A stretch of 64,000 bases of DNA from an uncultured Candidatus Saccharibacteria bacterium (GCA_903840315.1 CAIMFK010000003.1:62001-126000), one strand, 5' to 3'; shown: positions 43,402-52,665, numbered from the stretch's first letter. Notes: a model not told the origin generated them from the sequence alone. Program-made: numbers and translations.

Positions 43402-44076
43402 ATGTTACAGGTTACAGAACTAAAGAAGGTTTTTAAGTCAGGCGATACAAAAGTATTAGCTGTTGACGACATAAGTTTTAGTGTTCCGGACGGGCAGTTT
43501 GCCTCGATTATTGGCCGAAGCGGGAGCGGAAAGAGTACCCTACTTAGTTTACTAGGCGCACTGGATAAACCGACAAGCGGTCACATTATGGTTGGCGACA
43601 AAGACATTACTAAACTTCGTGATCATGCCTTAATAAGTTACAGAGGCAGTAAAATAGGTTTCATCTTCCAGAGCTATAACCTTGTGCCTAACCTCACAGC
43701 ACTAGAAAACGTTATGCTGCCTATGGAGTTTGCTAAAGTACCCAAAAAGAAGCGTCAAGAAAGAGCCAAAAAGCTGCTTGACCAGGTCGGCCTTAAAGAT
43801 GATAAACAAAAGCGTAAGCCCGGTCGATTGAGTGGTGGCGAGCAACAGCGCGTGGCGATTGCTCGCGCACTCGCTAATAAACCCCAATTAATTCTGGCCG
43901 ATGAACCTACCGGTAATCTTGATAGCCAAACTGGTAAAATGATTTTTGACTTACTGCAAGATCTGTCACGTACCGAACATACTACAATCATTACAGTCAC
44001 ACATGACGTATCTATTGCCGGTAAAACGGATGTAGTCTTTAAGTTGCAAGACGGAAAGTTAATAAAGGATAAATGA
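43402..44076 (+). CDS. ABC transporter ATP-binding protein (MacB/LolD type)
   Basis: A 224-residue nucleotide-binding subunit. Walker A GRSGSGKST (38-46), Q-loop FIFQSYNLVPNLTA, signature LSGGEQQRVAIARAL, Walker B LILADEPTGNLDS and the switch histidine in TVTHD are all intact. Powers the preceding permease. In this subfamily the pump usually extrudes lipophilic or peptide substrates; the actual cargo is unknown. Confidence 0.96.
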   Translation: MLQVTELKKVFKSGDTKVLAVDDISFSVPDGQFASIIGRSGSGKSTLLSLLGALDKPTSGHIMVGDKDITKLRDHALISYRGSKIGFIFQSYNLVPNLTALENVMLPMEFAKVPKKKRQERAKKLLDQVGLKDDKQKRKPGRLSGGEQQRVAIARALANKPQLILADEPTGNLDSQTGKMIFDLLQDLSRTEHTTIITVTHDVSIAGKTDVVFKLQDGKLIKDK

Positions 44077-44077
44077 T

Positions 44078-44593
44078 ATGGCTGAAAAATACTTATCGGC
44101 TGAAGAGCACCATGCTATGCGCAGCCAAAAGACTCGTCAAGGCAGCTCCATGAAACCAATTTTAATGATAGTTGTTGTGTTGGTGATTGCAGGTCTGAGC
44201 TTCTTTGGTGGTGTTCAATACCAAAAAGGGCATCAAAAAACCACGGCCTCAAGTAATAGCGGGCAATCAGGTTATACCGGTGGCTTTGGTTCGGGTGGCG
44301 GAAGATTCGGTGGCCAACGGCCAACCCGTGGCCAGGTCACAGCCGTTAGCCCAACTAGTATAACTGTACAGAATCAAAGCGGCACAAGCACAACGCTAGC
44401 CATTACTAGCAGTACGACCATAACCGATAATGGCCAAACTGTTACGACCACTGATATTAGCGTTGGCGAGACCGTTGCCGTAATTGCGAACAGTTCTGAT
44501 TCAACTCAGGCATCACGCATTTTAGTGAACCCTAGTTTCGGTGGCGGTGCTTCACCCTCATCTGGTGGCAGTAGTCAATCAACAACTAATTAG
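44078..44593 (+). CDS. membrane-anchored Gly-rich protein with DUF5666-like domain
   Basis: A 171-residue protein: cytoplasmic N-terminus, one membrane helix (about 27-46), a Gly-rich linker (TGGFGSGGGRFGG), then a beta-rich domain of the DUF5666 type (RGQVTAVSPTSITVQNQ, later VGETVAVIA) and a Gly/Ser tail. Begins 1 nt after the ATPase stop. Placed where MacA-type adaptor proteins often occur, but it is not a MacA; it may be an extracytoplasmic partner of the pump. Confidence 0.75.
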   Translation: MAEKYLSAEEHHAMRSQKTRQGSSMKPILMIVVVLVIAGLSFFGGVQYQKGHQKTTASSNSGQSGYTGGFGSGGGRFGGQRPTRGQVTAVSPTSITVQNQSGTSTTLAITSSTTITDNGQTVTTTDISVGETVAVIANSSDSTQASRILVNPSFGGGASPSSGGSSQSTTN

Positions 44594-44620
44594 GTTAAAG
44601 CTATTTCTGCATCATATAAT

Positions 44621-45153
44621 TTATGATTGCACTGAAACCGTTGTACCGACTTGTGCCCAGTTGTATAGCCAGGCCATGGGTAGATGCACGCACCCGTGAG
44701 AACCTTGAATTGGGTACTTTTGCAGATCGCCAAATAGAAAAGTCTGCCAGCTGGCGTCATGAAAGCCATAGTCACCGTAAAAAGGCATCCAATAGTTGAC
44801 GTAGTCATTCCAACTACCCCTAGAATCCGAACCAGTCAGGTATCGATTTGTTTGTTTGGCGTAAATTTGCCACGTTCCTGTGGGTGTAGCATCACCCAGT
44901 TTTGTAGCTCCACTGGTAACTGCTGGCTGGTAAACCTCATCCTTGCCATTACATACCCACATATGTTGTTGGCTTAGGCTCACAATGACTTGTTTATCAC
45001 TACTAGTTGCACAGTGATCTAATTTTAGAGCAGTCTGTGAAGCTTGCGTAACATTATTAGCTGCAGCTGTCTGGTACGGATGGAACTTGTGCAACCAAAC
45101 TAGCCACCAACAGTGACGAGCAGTAGCAGGATAATGAGCTTTTTGTTTTTCAT
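44621..45153 (-). pseudogene. L,D-transpeptidase (YkuD) gene with N-terminal frameshift
   Basis: The catalytic domain is an open frame of 157 codons (44621-45094) with the YkuD signature IQGSHGCVHLP, so the active-site Cys and His are kept. That frame has only a TTG start and no export signal. In another frame, the ATG at 45153 encodes a good signal anchor (MKNKKLIILLLLVTVGG) that ends at TAG. A single indel near 45102-45106 would join anchor and enzyme. L,D-transpeptidases act on peptidoglycan outside the membrane, so the split probably inactivates the gene unless it is a base error or programmed frameshift. Confidence 0.65.
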
Positions 45154-45170
45154 TTTTGTAGACCTAACCC

Positions 45171-45849
45171 TTATTTTACAGCAACCGGCTTTAAAGTTTT
45201 AGAGTGACCGACCAATCTAGCCACAATGTAAATGCTAAAACTAATAAAAGTTATAGAAACACTAGTCTTGATACTGCCGCTGGCTAGGCTTACTAATAAC
45301 CCGCCAATGCTAGCTAATAGAGCAAAGGCTATCGATATAAGAGTCAACATTAGGGGCTTTGAGGATCTCCTTAGAGCCGCTGCCGCTGGAGTTATTGCCA
45401 GGCTTAAGACTAGTAGCGTACCGACTATCTGGGCGGCTTCGGTCACGGCAAACGCCAAGACGAGCAAGAAAAGTAACCCGATCAGTCTAAGAGGAACTCC
45501 TTTGGCTTCTGCCACGTCTGGGTCAACTGAAGCAAACAACAATGGTCGATACATAATAAGCATGGCAATTGTGGCTCCAATACCAATTGCTACTAGGGCT
45601 AGAAGCTGACCGTTACTGACCCCAAAGATGTTTCCAAACAATATGTTCGTGGCTTCAACTGCAAAGCCATGGTAAAAACTCAGTAGTAGAACGCCCACGC
45701 CTAAACCAAAGGCTAGAATAACCCCTATAACCGAGTCCCGTTCTCTTTCCCGCACACCAAGTACACCAATGATTGAGGCAAAGATGAGCGTTCCGCACAA
45801 AGCTCCCGCTAGCGGGTTGTTATTTACCAATAGCCCAGCTGCGGCACCG
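45171..45849 (-). pseudogene. ZnuB/MntB-like ABC-3 permease, N-terminus missing
   Basis: The C-terminal portion of a metal-ion ABC permease (about 219 residues of a usual 270-300): PLAGALCGTLIFASIIG, GLLFLLVLAFAVTEAAQ, ITPAAAALR. The first one or two helices are absent and there is no ATG; the apparent start is a TTG at 45830. Upstream on the same strand the frame merges into antisense of a serine recombinase. The substrate-binding and ATPase partners are also missing, so it is most likely a dead remnant. Confidence 0.7.
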
Positions 45850-46875
45850 GATAGGCTCTCACGAAATGCTGGAGACTTAGGCGTTCTTGTGGACTTAATG
45901 GATCAAGGCAAACTGGTTGAGATCAGAACCCATGGCCAGGCGTTCACCAATTCACCTAATGACAAATTTCTGCTGATGATTCTGTGCTCTCAAGCCAAAC
46001 TCGAAAACGATAATCGAGGAATCAATGTTAAGCGTGGTATGAAAACTAAGTGTGAGCTAGGCTTTAGGCCTAATATGACACCACTAGGCTATCTAAATGA
46101 CCATTATTCAGGCAAAGGCATGAAGAAGGTCTTTGTCGATGAAACCAGAGCCCCTGTGATACAAGAAGCTTTTGAGAAAGTAGCAGCTGGTGCTAGTGGC
46201 CGAGAAATCTATGATTGGATGAACGAGATAGGCTTTAGAACTAAAAGCGGCAAACTCCTGACTTTAAGTGGAGTTTATCGGATGCTGAATAACCCGTATT
46301 ACTGCGGCATCTTCGAGTTCCCGATTGGCACCGGCAAATGGTATAAAGGCTCGTATACACCCATTATCTCAAGAGAGTTGTTTGATGCCGTTCAAAAGCA
46401 AATGGAAGTGAACCCAAAGAGTAAGCCAGGTACCAAGCAGTTTGACTACACCAAACTACTTAGATGTGGCGGTTGCGAATCTGGTGTTACGGCTCAAGAA
46501 AAGCTTAAAAGGCACAAAGACGGGACTGTTAGCCGCTATGTGTACTACCATTGCACCCAATCAAGGAACTTTGACTGTCCCGAGGCCTATGTCCGGGAAG
46601 AAAAGCTGGCTGAGGCTTTCGTTAGATTGCTAGACAAAATAACTGTGGAAGATATCGAGAGCAAAGAAGGATTAAGGGCTGAGCTTGATAGATTCATACG
46701 TTTATCGTCTGCTGTACTAGGATTCAACGGTTCTGAAGGTCAGCCTGAAATCAGCTTACATAACTTCGCTAAATATATTCTGACAGAAGGCACCAGGAGC
46801 GAAAAACGAGACTTGATAGCCTGTCTTAATCAAACGATTTATCTAAAAGACAAAGAACTAATCACTCAGATCTAG
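45850..46875 (+). pseudogene. large serine recombinase, catalytic N-terminus missing
   Basis: Homology begins abruptly at DRLSRNAGDLG, which is in the latter part of the resolvase catalytic domain. The catalytic serine and the first 60-70 residues are gone. The rest is intact: the recombinase domain (TPLGYLNDH, GREIYDWMNEIGFRTKSGK, RMLNNPYYCGIFEF), the zinc ribbon with CGGC and a later YHC...CPEAY, and the C-terminal segment. In-frame codons upstream of 45850 are antisense of the truncated permease, so the two gene fragments meet head to head at a rearrangement junction. The protein cannot recombine DNA as it stands. Confidence 0.75.
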
Positions 46876-46977
46876 AAAGCAGCCAAGGAGTAAAGTTCCA
46901 GAAACATTGGGTTTTAAGGAGTTATCCAGTAGTTCCAGTCCCAGGTGGGGTCAAGCTAAATAGCACTTGAGACAAAA

Positions 46978-47004
46978 GGAAAGCCCCTACAAGGTTTTCT
47001 TTCC
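46978..47004. other. inverted repeat in the space after the recombinase
   Basis: GGAAAG/CTTTCC with an inner CCT/AGG can form an interrupted hairpin between the recombinase remnant and tRNA-Ser. The surrounding 46876-47058 also holds GGGGTCA (about 46947) and TGACCCC (about 47030) as an inverted pair. No gene is seen in this space; the repeats may relate to the former element. Confidence 0.3.
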
Positions 47005-47058
47005 TCTTTGATTGTTCTTGTCCTTACGCTGACCCCTGTAAAAGTTCCACTTTCTATC

Positions 47059-47148
47059 TGGCGGAGAGGGAGGGATTCGAACCCTCGATACCGTTTCCGA
47101 TATACTGCTTTTCGAGAGCAGCGCCTTCAACCACTCGGCCACCTCTCC
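47059..47148 (-). tRNA. tRNA-Ser (CGA)
   Basis: Complete class II cloverleaf on the minus strand. Acceptor GGAGAGG pairs with CCTCTCC, the anticodon stem-loop is CTGCT-CTCGAAA-AGCAG with anticodon CGA, there is a long variable arm, and the T-arm is GAGGG-TTCGAAT-CCCTC. Discriminator G is followed by an encoded CCA. Reads UCG codons. It borders the decayed recombinase region, a typical neighbourhood for integrated elements. Confidence 0.97.
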
Positions 47149-47220
47149 ATTAATATGACATTGTAGCAGGGAAGTACTCTGGATAACTAGGGTGAAATAT
47201 GCTAGCATTACATCTTATGT

Positions 47221-47297
<77 letters not shown>

Positions 47298-47322
47298 TAT
47301 TGTTTATGCTAAGATTGAATTG

Positions 47323-47568
47323 ATGCACTTAAATCAAAAGAATTTAATCAAAATTGTTGTAGGCTCATTTATTTTAAGTGCGATAGCAGCAATAATAGAA
47401 GTTGTTTCGATACTAGGTATATATAGTTGTCAAACTAATAAGTGCGTCAATCATGACGCAAGTGGTTTTAAACTTTCTGCATTTCACGTAGTAGATATAA
47501 CTATTTGGTTAGTTTTTCTTATTTCTTTGTTAATGCTCATGGTCGTTTCGATTAAAAAGAAGCAGTAA
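47323..47568 (+). CDS. small two-helix membrane protein
   Basis: Starting at the ATG at 47323 (MHLNQKNLIK) gives 81 residues. An upstream in-frame GTG falls inside the tRNA-Arg and is rejected. Two membrane helices (about 9-35 and 57-77) flank an extracytoplasmic loop with two cysteines (SCQTNKC), which may form a disulfide. The end is basic (SIKKKQ). No family recognised. Confidence 0.5.
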   Translation: MHLNQKNLIKIVVGSFILSAIAAIIEVVSILGIYSCQTNKCVNHDASGFKLSAFHVVDITIWLVFLISLLMLMVVSIKKKQ

Positions 47569-47575
47569 TTATTTT

Positions 47576-47605
47576 GGTTCGAACCTCAGCCAGCGTGGTG
47601 CACCA
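47576..47605 (+). repeat. tRNA 3'-end-like fragment
   Basis: GGTTCGAACCTC followed shortly by GTGGTGCACCA resembles the T-arm and 3' end (with CCA) of a tRNA, and its last ten bases nearly match the end of tRNA-Arg 300 bp upstream. No matching 5' half exists. It could be an attachment-site scar or tRNA debris. Confidence 0.35.
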
Positions 47606-47652
47606 AATATTCACTGTTTGTATATTTACTTTAATTATTATATAGTATATTT

Positions 47653-48207
47653 ATGGTCCAAGTTGGTGAGTTAAATAAGGTTCAAGAGCTAATGGACGCA
47701 AACGTAAGGATTGGAGATGAAATTGCCTCCGAGCCTGACATATATGTTCACAGCTCATCAGAATTATTGGTTCGAAATCTAGCAGTTATTGTCGACAGAT
47801 TATCTATTGAGCATTTTAATGCCCTTAGCGATGATACTATGGATAAATTCAAGGCCATGATTTTCATGGCTAGTGATATTGCTCCTACTAAAGAGTCTGA
47901 TACTGTTCGTTTTAAAGATGAATCAGATGAAGAATTTGATCATCGAATGAATATAGTTCAGCCAATACACTCATTTCAAAAATTGACTTACTCATGGAAT
48001 AAGGCAAAAACAGAATCATCCGATGGAAGAAATATTTCAAAACTAAAGTTTGCTACTAAGGCGGCAGCGATTACTTTTGCGAGCACACTAGGCGAAACAT
48101 ATCATGATCCTGAGGTTACAGAGACAATAGGCTATTTCCAAAGAAACACTTCTGCAGCGAGAATAGTCTTAGCCAGAACTCTTATTGAGCTTCATAATAA
48201 TATATAA
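47653..48207 (+). CDS. hypothetical helical protein
   Basis: A 184-residue soluble, mostly helical protein with no membrane segment (starts MVQVGELNKVQEL; contains MDKFKAMIFMASDIAP and FATKAAAITFASTLGE). Family not recognised. TATAGT lies 6 nt before the ATG, again a leaderless-type start. Confidence 0.6.
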   Translation: MVQVGELNKVQELMDANVRIGDEIASEPDIYVHSSSELLVRNLAVIVDRLSIEHFNALSDDTMDKFKAMIFMASDIAPTKESDTVRFKDESDEEFDHRMNIVQPIHSFQKLTYSWNKAKTESSDGRNISKLKFATKAAAITFASTLGETYHDPEVTETIGYFQRNTSAARIVLARTLIELHNNI

Positions 48208-48260
48208 ATCATATACAATTACCTCTTGAGCTAACAACTAAGTAAACGGGGAATTTATTT

Positions 48261-49739
48261 GTGCATTCTGTATTGTCTTTGAGTAATTTAGAGTTTTTGG
48301 GATCGTGGTGGTTGCTAGGCGAATGGTCAATTCGGCTACTTTCGCTTTATATTGTTCCGAAGAATCGTAAGCCATCATCTGGCATGGCCTGGCTACTATT
48401 AATATTCTTTTTTCCGCCATTTGGTTTTTTGCTTTTTTTAATTCTTGGCAACCCAAAATTACCTAAATCGAGAAGAAATGCTCAAAAAACCTTAAATGAC
48501 GTTATTGGAAAAACTATTCAAGAGCTCAAAGACCACCACAAAAGCAAATCACTTATAAGTAAAGTCCCAGAGAGATTTGAACACATTGCGAAACTATCCG
48601 AAGCACTTAGCCAACTTCCACCTTTCGGAGGAAATGAAATAGAAATCATAGATGATTATGATTCAATAATTGATTCCATCGTCAAAGATATAAACTTAGC
48701 AAAAGAATTTGTTCATTTGGAATATTTCATTATAGCTATGGACGAATCCACCGAACCAATCTTTAAGGCTCTTGAATTGGCGGTTAAGAGAGGAATCAAG
48801 GCTAGAGTTCTTTTTGATAGCTTTTCAACAAGGAAATATAAAGACTACCGAGCAATGCTAACAAGGCTTAGAGAATCTGGAGTCATAGCCGTTCCTATGC
48901 TTCCTTTGAAACTTCCAGGAAGAGGATACATAAGACCCGATCTCAGAAACCACAGAAAAATAGTGGTCATCGATGGACGAATCGGCTATTCCGGCTCTCA
49001 AAATTTGGTACAGAGAAATTATCATAGAAAGGATAATATTTACTACGATGAGCTGGTAGTAAAAATCAAGGGTCCTGCAGTTTTACAGTTAGGCGCCATA
49101 TTTTTAACAGACTGGTATTCAGAGACAGGTAATTTGCTTGATTATGGTAAGTATTTAAACTCTGAAGAAGAGATTAAATTTCCCGGCCAATCTATTGCGC
49201 AAATTTTACCTAGTGGGCCTGGGTATGAGGATGAAAATAACTTAAAACTTTTTACGTCACTAATTCATGCTGCAAAAAAGAAGGTTATATTGGTAAATCC
49301 ATACTTCGTGCCAGATGATTCACTACTTTTGGCAATCACCAGTGCCGCTAAAAGGGGCGTAGAGATAATATTAATAAATTCCGAAGCTGAAGATCAGTGG
49401 CTGGTAGCTCACGCACAAAGATCGTTTTATGAAATATTGCTCAAATCAGGTGTTAAAATATTTTCCTATAGCCAACCAATACTTCTTCATTCAAAATTTA
49501 TAGTTGTCGACGGGGAGGTGGCAACAGTTGGATCAAGCAATCTAGATATAAGATCTTTCGAACTAGATTTAGAAATTACTGTAATAATTTACGATAATCA
49601 GATAGTTAATGGATTAAATGAAGTGGTTAGCAGATACCTAAAAAGGTCTAGAGAAATAAATTTGAAAACTTGGCAGAAAAGATCACGACGTAAAATATTG
49701 CTGGACAATATTGCTAGACTAACGGCTTCACTGCAGTAA
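48261..49739 (+). CDS. cls: cardiolipin synthase (phospholipase D superfamily)
   Basis: Joins two phosphatidylglycerols, or related lipids, to cardiolipin. The 492 residues begin at a GTG (48261). Two N-terminal membrane helices (about 12-30 and 43-62, with MAWLLLIFFFPPFG) precede two HKD motifs: RNHRKIVVIDGR and LLHSKFIVVDGE, each followed by SGSQN or GSSNLDIRS. This is the ClsA arrangement. Faces the small gene at 49741 tail to tail. Confidence 0.94.
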   Translation: MHSVLSLSNLEFLGSWWLLGEWSIRLLSLYIVPKNRKPSSGMAWLLLIFFFPPFGFLLFLILGNPKLPKSRRNAQKTLNDVIGKTIQELKDHHKSKSLISKVPERFEHIAKLSEALSQLPPFGGNEIEIIDDYDSIIDSIVKDINLAKEFVHLEYFIIAMDESTEPIFKALELAVKRGIKARVLFDSFSTRKYKDYRAMLTRLRESGVIAVPMLPLKLPGRGYIRPDLRNHRKIVVIDGRIGYSGSQNLVQRNYHRKDNIYYDELVVKIKGPAVLQLGAIFLTDWYSETGNLLDYGKYLNSEEEIKFPGQSIAQILPSGPGYEDENNLKLFTSLIHAAKKKVILVNPYFVPDDSLLLAITSAAKRGVEIILINSEAEDQWLVAHAQRSFYEILLKSGVKIFSYSQPILLHSKFIVVDGEVATVGSSNLDIRSFELDLEITVIIYDNQIVNGLNEVVSRYLKRSREINLKTWQKRSRRKILLDNIARLTASLQ

Positions 49740-49740
49740 G

Positions 49741-50088
49741 CTATTCTTGATCAAATAGAGGGTAGCGGTTATCTCGATAAATTCTGTAGTCCGAGGGCAG
49801 TATTTTTATGTCAGCCACCTCGTTTTTATATTTCAGCTGGTGAGCAGTCTTCAATGCTAATTTTCCAGTAATTCCCTTTAGTAGCCACTGATGGTATCTT
49901 CTTTCGCCAAAAACTGCTGAATCCTCGACACCTTGATTTGGCTCATCTTCAATCGCTTTCAATATAAACTTAGATATTGAGGTTTGTATTTTTTTGCTTA
50001 CGGGTGGAGATATGCCAATGATGTATCCTTCGAAACATTCACCAATTCTTAGTTCATGGATAATTTCGGTGCTAGGAATTTCTTTCAT
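49741..50088 (-). CDS. hypothetical protein
   Basis: A 115-residue soluble protein starting MKEIPSTEIIHELRIGE, with a mixed alpha/beta pattern and a basic middle (GERRYHQWLLKGITGKLALK). No family recognised. Its stop lies 1 bp from the end of the cardiolipin synthase gene on the other strand. Confidence 0.55.
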   Translation of the reverse strand: MKEIPSTEIIHELRIGECFEGYIIGISPPVSKKIQTSISKFILKAIEDEPNQGVEDSAVFGERRYHQWLLKGITGKLALKTAHQLKYKNEVADIKILPSDYRIYRDNRYPLFDQE

Positions 50089-50190
50089 TTATATACTATA
50101 TAATATAGTCGAGGTTTTTCCAATAACTGTCAGTTTGCTTGGATTGAATTTGGGGTCTAGAATATAACTACTAACAAAGGAGCAATAATT

Positions 50191-50592
50191 ATGGCAACTA
50201 AACTTAATACTGTGAGCGGATGGTCTGGATGGGTAGGCTTTGCGAGCTTTTTATTGCTTTTCGCAGGATTCTTTCATGTGATTGAGGGTATAGCAGATTT
50301 AGGAAGACATACATTGTTTGTTCAGTCTTCAGCTAATGTTTGGCTATTCAACTATACTAAATGGGGTTGGATTAACGTAATAACAGGAATAATAATTATT
50401 TCCGCAGCTGTTTCCTTAGCGCATGGTGACATTTGGGGTAGATTCTTCGCCAGCGTGGTCTTGGTCGGAAGTATGCTAGCCAGCATTACTTCATTGCCAA
50501 TTTATCCAATTTGGTCAATTATCGTCCTAATATTAGATACAATTATCTTATATTCAATTCTAGTACCAGGTGCTAGAAAAATTAATTCCTAG
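50191..50592 (+). CDS. four-helix membrane protein, DUF7144-like
   Basis: A 133-residue protein with four membrane segments (about 14-31, 55-75, 82-102 and 106-124). GWVGFASFLLLFAGFFHVIEG, YTKWGWINVITGI and GRFFASVVL resemble the DUF7144 family better known from actinobacteria. Function unknown. AAAGGAG lies 9 nt before the ATG. Confidence 0.75.
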   Translation: MATKLNTVSGWSGWVGFASFLLLFAGFFHVIEGIADLGRHTLFVQSSANVWLFNYTKWGWINVITGIIIISAAVSLAHGDIWGRFFASVVLVGSMLASITSLPIYPIWSIIVLILDTIILYSILVPGARKINS

Positions 50593-50599
50593 GAATAAA

Positions 50600-52099
50600 C
50601 TATTCGTGAATTATAATTGGGGTCCCTATTGGGGCCCAATTATATACCCACTCAGCGTCACTAACCTGCAAACCAACGCATCCATGTGAGCTATTTATGT
50701 TACCGAACCAATCCGAAGGTCGCCAATAATTGCCATGAATTGCGTAGCCGCCGGCTTTAAAGTAATTAATCCAAGGCACATTGGGTTGCACATAGTCGGC
50801 TCCGATCATTGTTTGTACGGCGTATTTTGAAAATATCTTGTACATGCCAAGCGGGGTAGGCGTAGATGGCTTTCCAGCACTGACAAGGAACGAATTCACC
50901 AGATTTGCATTTTCATAGACATACATTTTCTTGGTTACGACATTGACTTCAATCCATTTAGGATAGGTATCGGTGGTAATTGTTCCATAAGGCGTCACAT
51001 GTACAGAAATTGTAGCCGATATTCCTTTAGCTTGAAGAACTTGACCCGAAATAGAATGAGCAACTGCAGCTTGGTTCAAAATTCCTATGCCGTCCTGTCC
51101 TGGTTGAATTACAGTAGTTGTGCCGTCCGCACCAGCCAGAACTAGCTGATCTTTAGTAGGTTTAGTGTATCTATAGGCTATTCTGCTTAAATAGGCGTTA
51201 ATATTGGCCTGGTTTACGCTCGTACTTACTTTACCGTTTTTTGGATTAACATCGACATTAATCCAGGAGCCGATATCGTTAGCCGAGGGAGTGATTATAT
51301 CGCCGTTTATACTAATCGATGCCGGCTGTGAAAGCATCGCAGTTAAGATGCTTTTCTGGGGGGTTAGTTGCTCAGTGGAAATAGGTGGATTTACAGATAT
51401 TACGCTCAGTATAATTGGTTTTTGATCCAGTAATTTAGCGCTTGATAAAACAGCATTTATTCCACCGGTAAATCCATACTCTTTACCTACGGAACTGTCT
51501 GAAAGTATTACCTGGCCATTACTGAGGGCTATGTTGGCATTTTTTGGAGGATTAATAATCTGAGTTAGGTGTGCCGAGTTAAACGCGCTCAATTTGGCGC
51601 TGTCGACCTTAAACACAATATTAGTTTTATTAATTTTCCAAACTTCTAGTCTATTTTTAATATTTGTGGCTATATTTTTAAGATTATTTTCAGTTAGGGT
51701 ATAGTTTGGAGCTAGCCCTAGATCACTAAGTTTATAGCTAGTAATTTTGTTATTTGCATATTCTACCTTTAATCCATATGAGTTAACCGTAGAGCTTATT
51801 ATTTTCTGATATTCAACACTGCTTTTTTTGCCAATTATAATATTATTGCCAATCTTGGTTCTTACAAAATAAGGTGTGGCCATAAAATAAACAACAAACA
51901 CCACAAAGACTAGTGCTGCTGACATGACCAAACCTTTAGTGTGTAGATTTTTTCCAAAAATTACAGAATGGGGAACGCGTCTACTTATGTTTCTTTGACT
52001 TTTTTCTTTTACAGGATTATCGTGGGATTCTGGATGTACAGAAATATTTTTCATCATCCATTTGCCTATATTAATTGGTGTTTGTTTATTTGTGCTCAC
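50600..52099 (-). CDS. L,D-transpeptidase with peptidoglycan-binding region
   Basis: Cross-links peptidoglycan stem peptides outside the membrane. The 499 residues comprise a cytoplasmic N-terminus (about 1-55), one membrane anchor (about 57-75), a long extracytoplasmic region with repeated beta-rich segments resembling PG_binding_4 domains (about 85-370), and a C-terminal YkuD catalytic domain with AIHGNYWRP and SSHGCVGLQVSDAEWVY (active-site Cys and His present). The start could also be M15 or M16. This intact copy may make the frameshifted YkuD gene at 44.6 kb dispensable. Confidence 0.93.
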   Translation of the reverse strand: MSTNKQTPINIGKWMMKNISVHPESHDNPVKEKSQRNISRRVPHSVIFGKNLHTKGLVMSAALVFVVFVVYFMATPYFVRTKIGNNIIIGKKSSVEYQKIISSTVNSYGLKVEYANNKITSYKLSDLGLAPNYTLTENNLKNIATNIKNRLEVWKINKTNIVFKVDSAKLSAFNSAHLTQIINPPKNANIALSNGQVILSDSSVGKEYGFTGGINAVLSSAKLLDQKPIILSVISVNPPISTEQLTPQKSILTAMLSQPASISINGDIITPSANDIGSWINVDVNPKNGKVSTSVNQANINAYLSRIAYRYTKPTKDQLVLAGADGTTTVIQPGQDGIGILNQAAVAHSISGQVLQAKGISATISVHVTPYGTITTDTYPKWIEVNVVTKKMYVYENANLVNSFLVSAGKPSTPTPLGMYKIFSKYAVQTMIGADYVQPNVPWINYFKAGGYAIHGNYWRPSDWFGNINSSHGCVGLQVSDAEWVYNWAPIGTPIIIHE

Positions 52100-52161
52100 G
52101 ATATAAGTTTGCGACTAATTTATAAGCATAAGTATAGCAGTTTTTATTTTCAGGCGAGATA

Positions 52162-52665
52162 TTAAAATCCAATATGTCTTGAAAATCTATCTATCAGATC
52201 TTCTTGCCTATTGTCGAAGGGAACTACAATCTCAATGAAGCCCAATATTTTATCCTCATCTTCGGGATGGTAATAAAGAGTAACTAAAGTGGCAAATCTT
52301 TTTACCGGCACAAAAATAACCACACTAAGATCCTTATAGTCCTGCACAGAATAAGATTTAAGTGAGTCTAAAGAAATTTTCTTTTCGCCAATTTTTACTC
52401 CGTTTGGACCAACCGAATAATCAATAGTTTTAGGTTTTTTGCTGCCATAATATCCGAATATAAATGCCATTAAGAGTATAAGTATTGGGGTTACAATGTC
52501 TTTAGATATAAGCCTATAAAGAACCAGCAGTACTAAAGTTACAATTATTAAATAAACATACCATTTTGCAGTTTTTTTGCTATAAACAAATTCTGGAGCC
52601 TTCCAAGTGAATACTGATTCAGCAGGATGTATTTCTTTCTTTTTTGTATGTTTTTTTGTTTCCAT
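52162..52665 (-). CDS. two-helix membrane protein, unknown
   Basis: A 167-residue protein: basic N-terminus, FTWKAPEFVYSKKTAKWY, two membrane helices (about 38-53 and 59-74) and a cytoplasmic beta-rich domain resembling a PH-like fold (VGPNGVKIGEKKISLDSL). Such proteins are widespread hypotheticals in CPR genomes. It lies 19 nt downstream of the glycosyltransferase gene on the same strand. Confidence 0.65.
   Translation of the reverse strand: METKKHTKKKEIHPAESVFTWKAPEFVYSKKTAKWYVYLIIVTLVLLVLYRLISKDIVTPILILLMAFIFGYYGSKKPKTIDYSVGPNGVKIGEKKISLDSLKSYSVQDYKDLSVVIFVPVKRFATLVTLYYHPEDEDKILGFIEIVVPFDNRQEDLIDRFSRHIGF

Noticed and set aside
45769-45849. The first 27 codons of the long open frame leading into the serine recombinase
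   Set aside because: They are antisense of the truncated permease; recombinase similarity starts only at DRLSRN (45850), so I did not count them as part of the recombinase.
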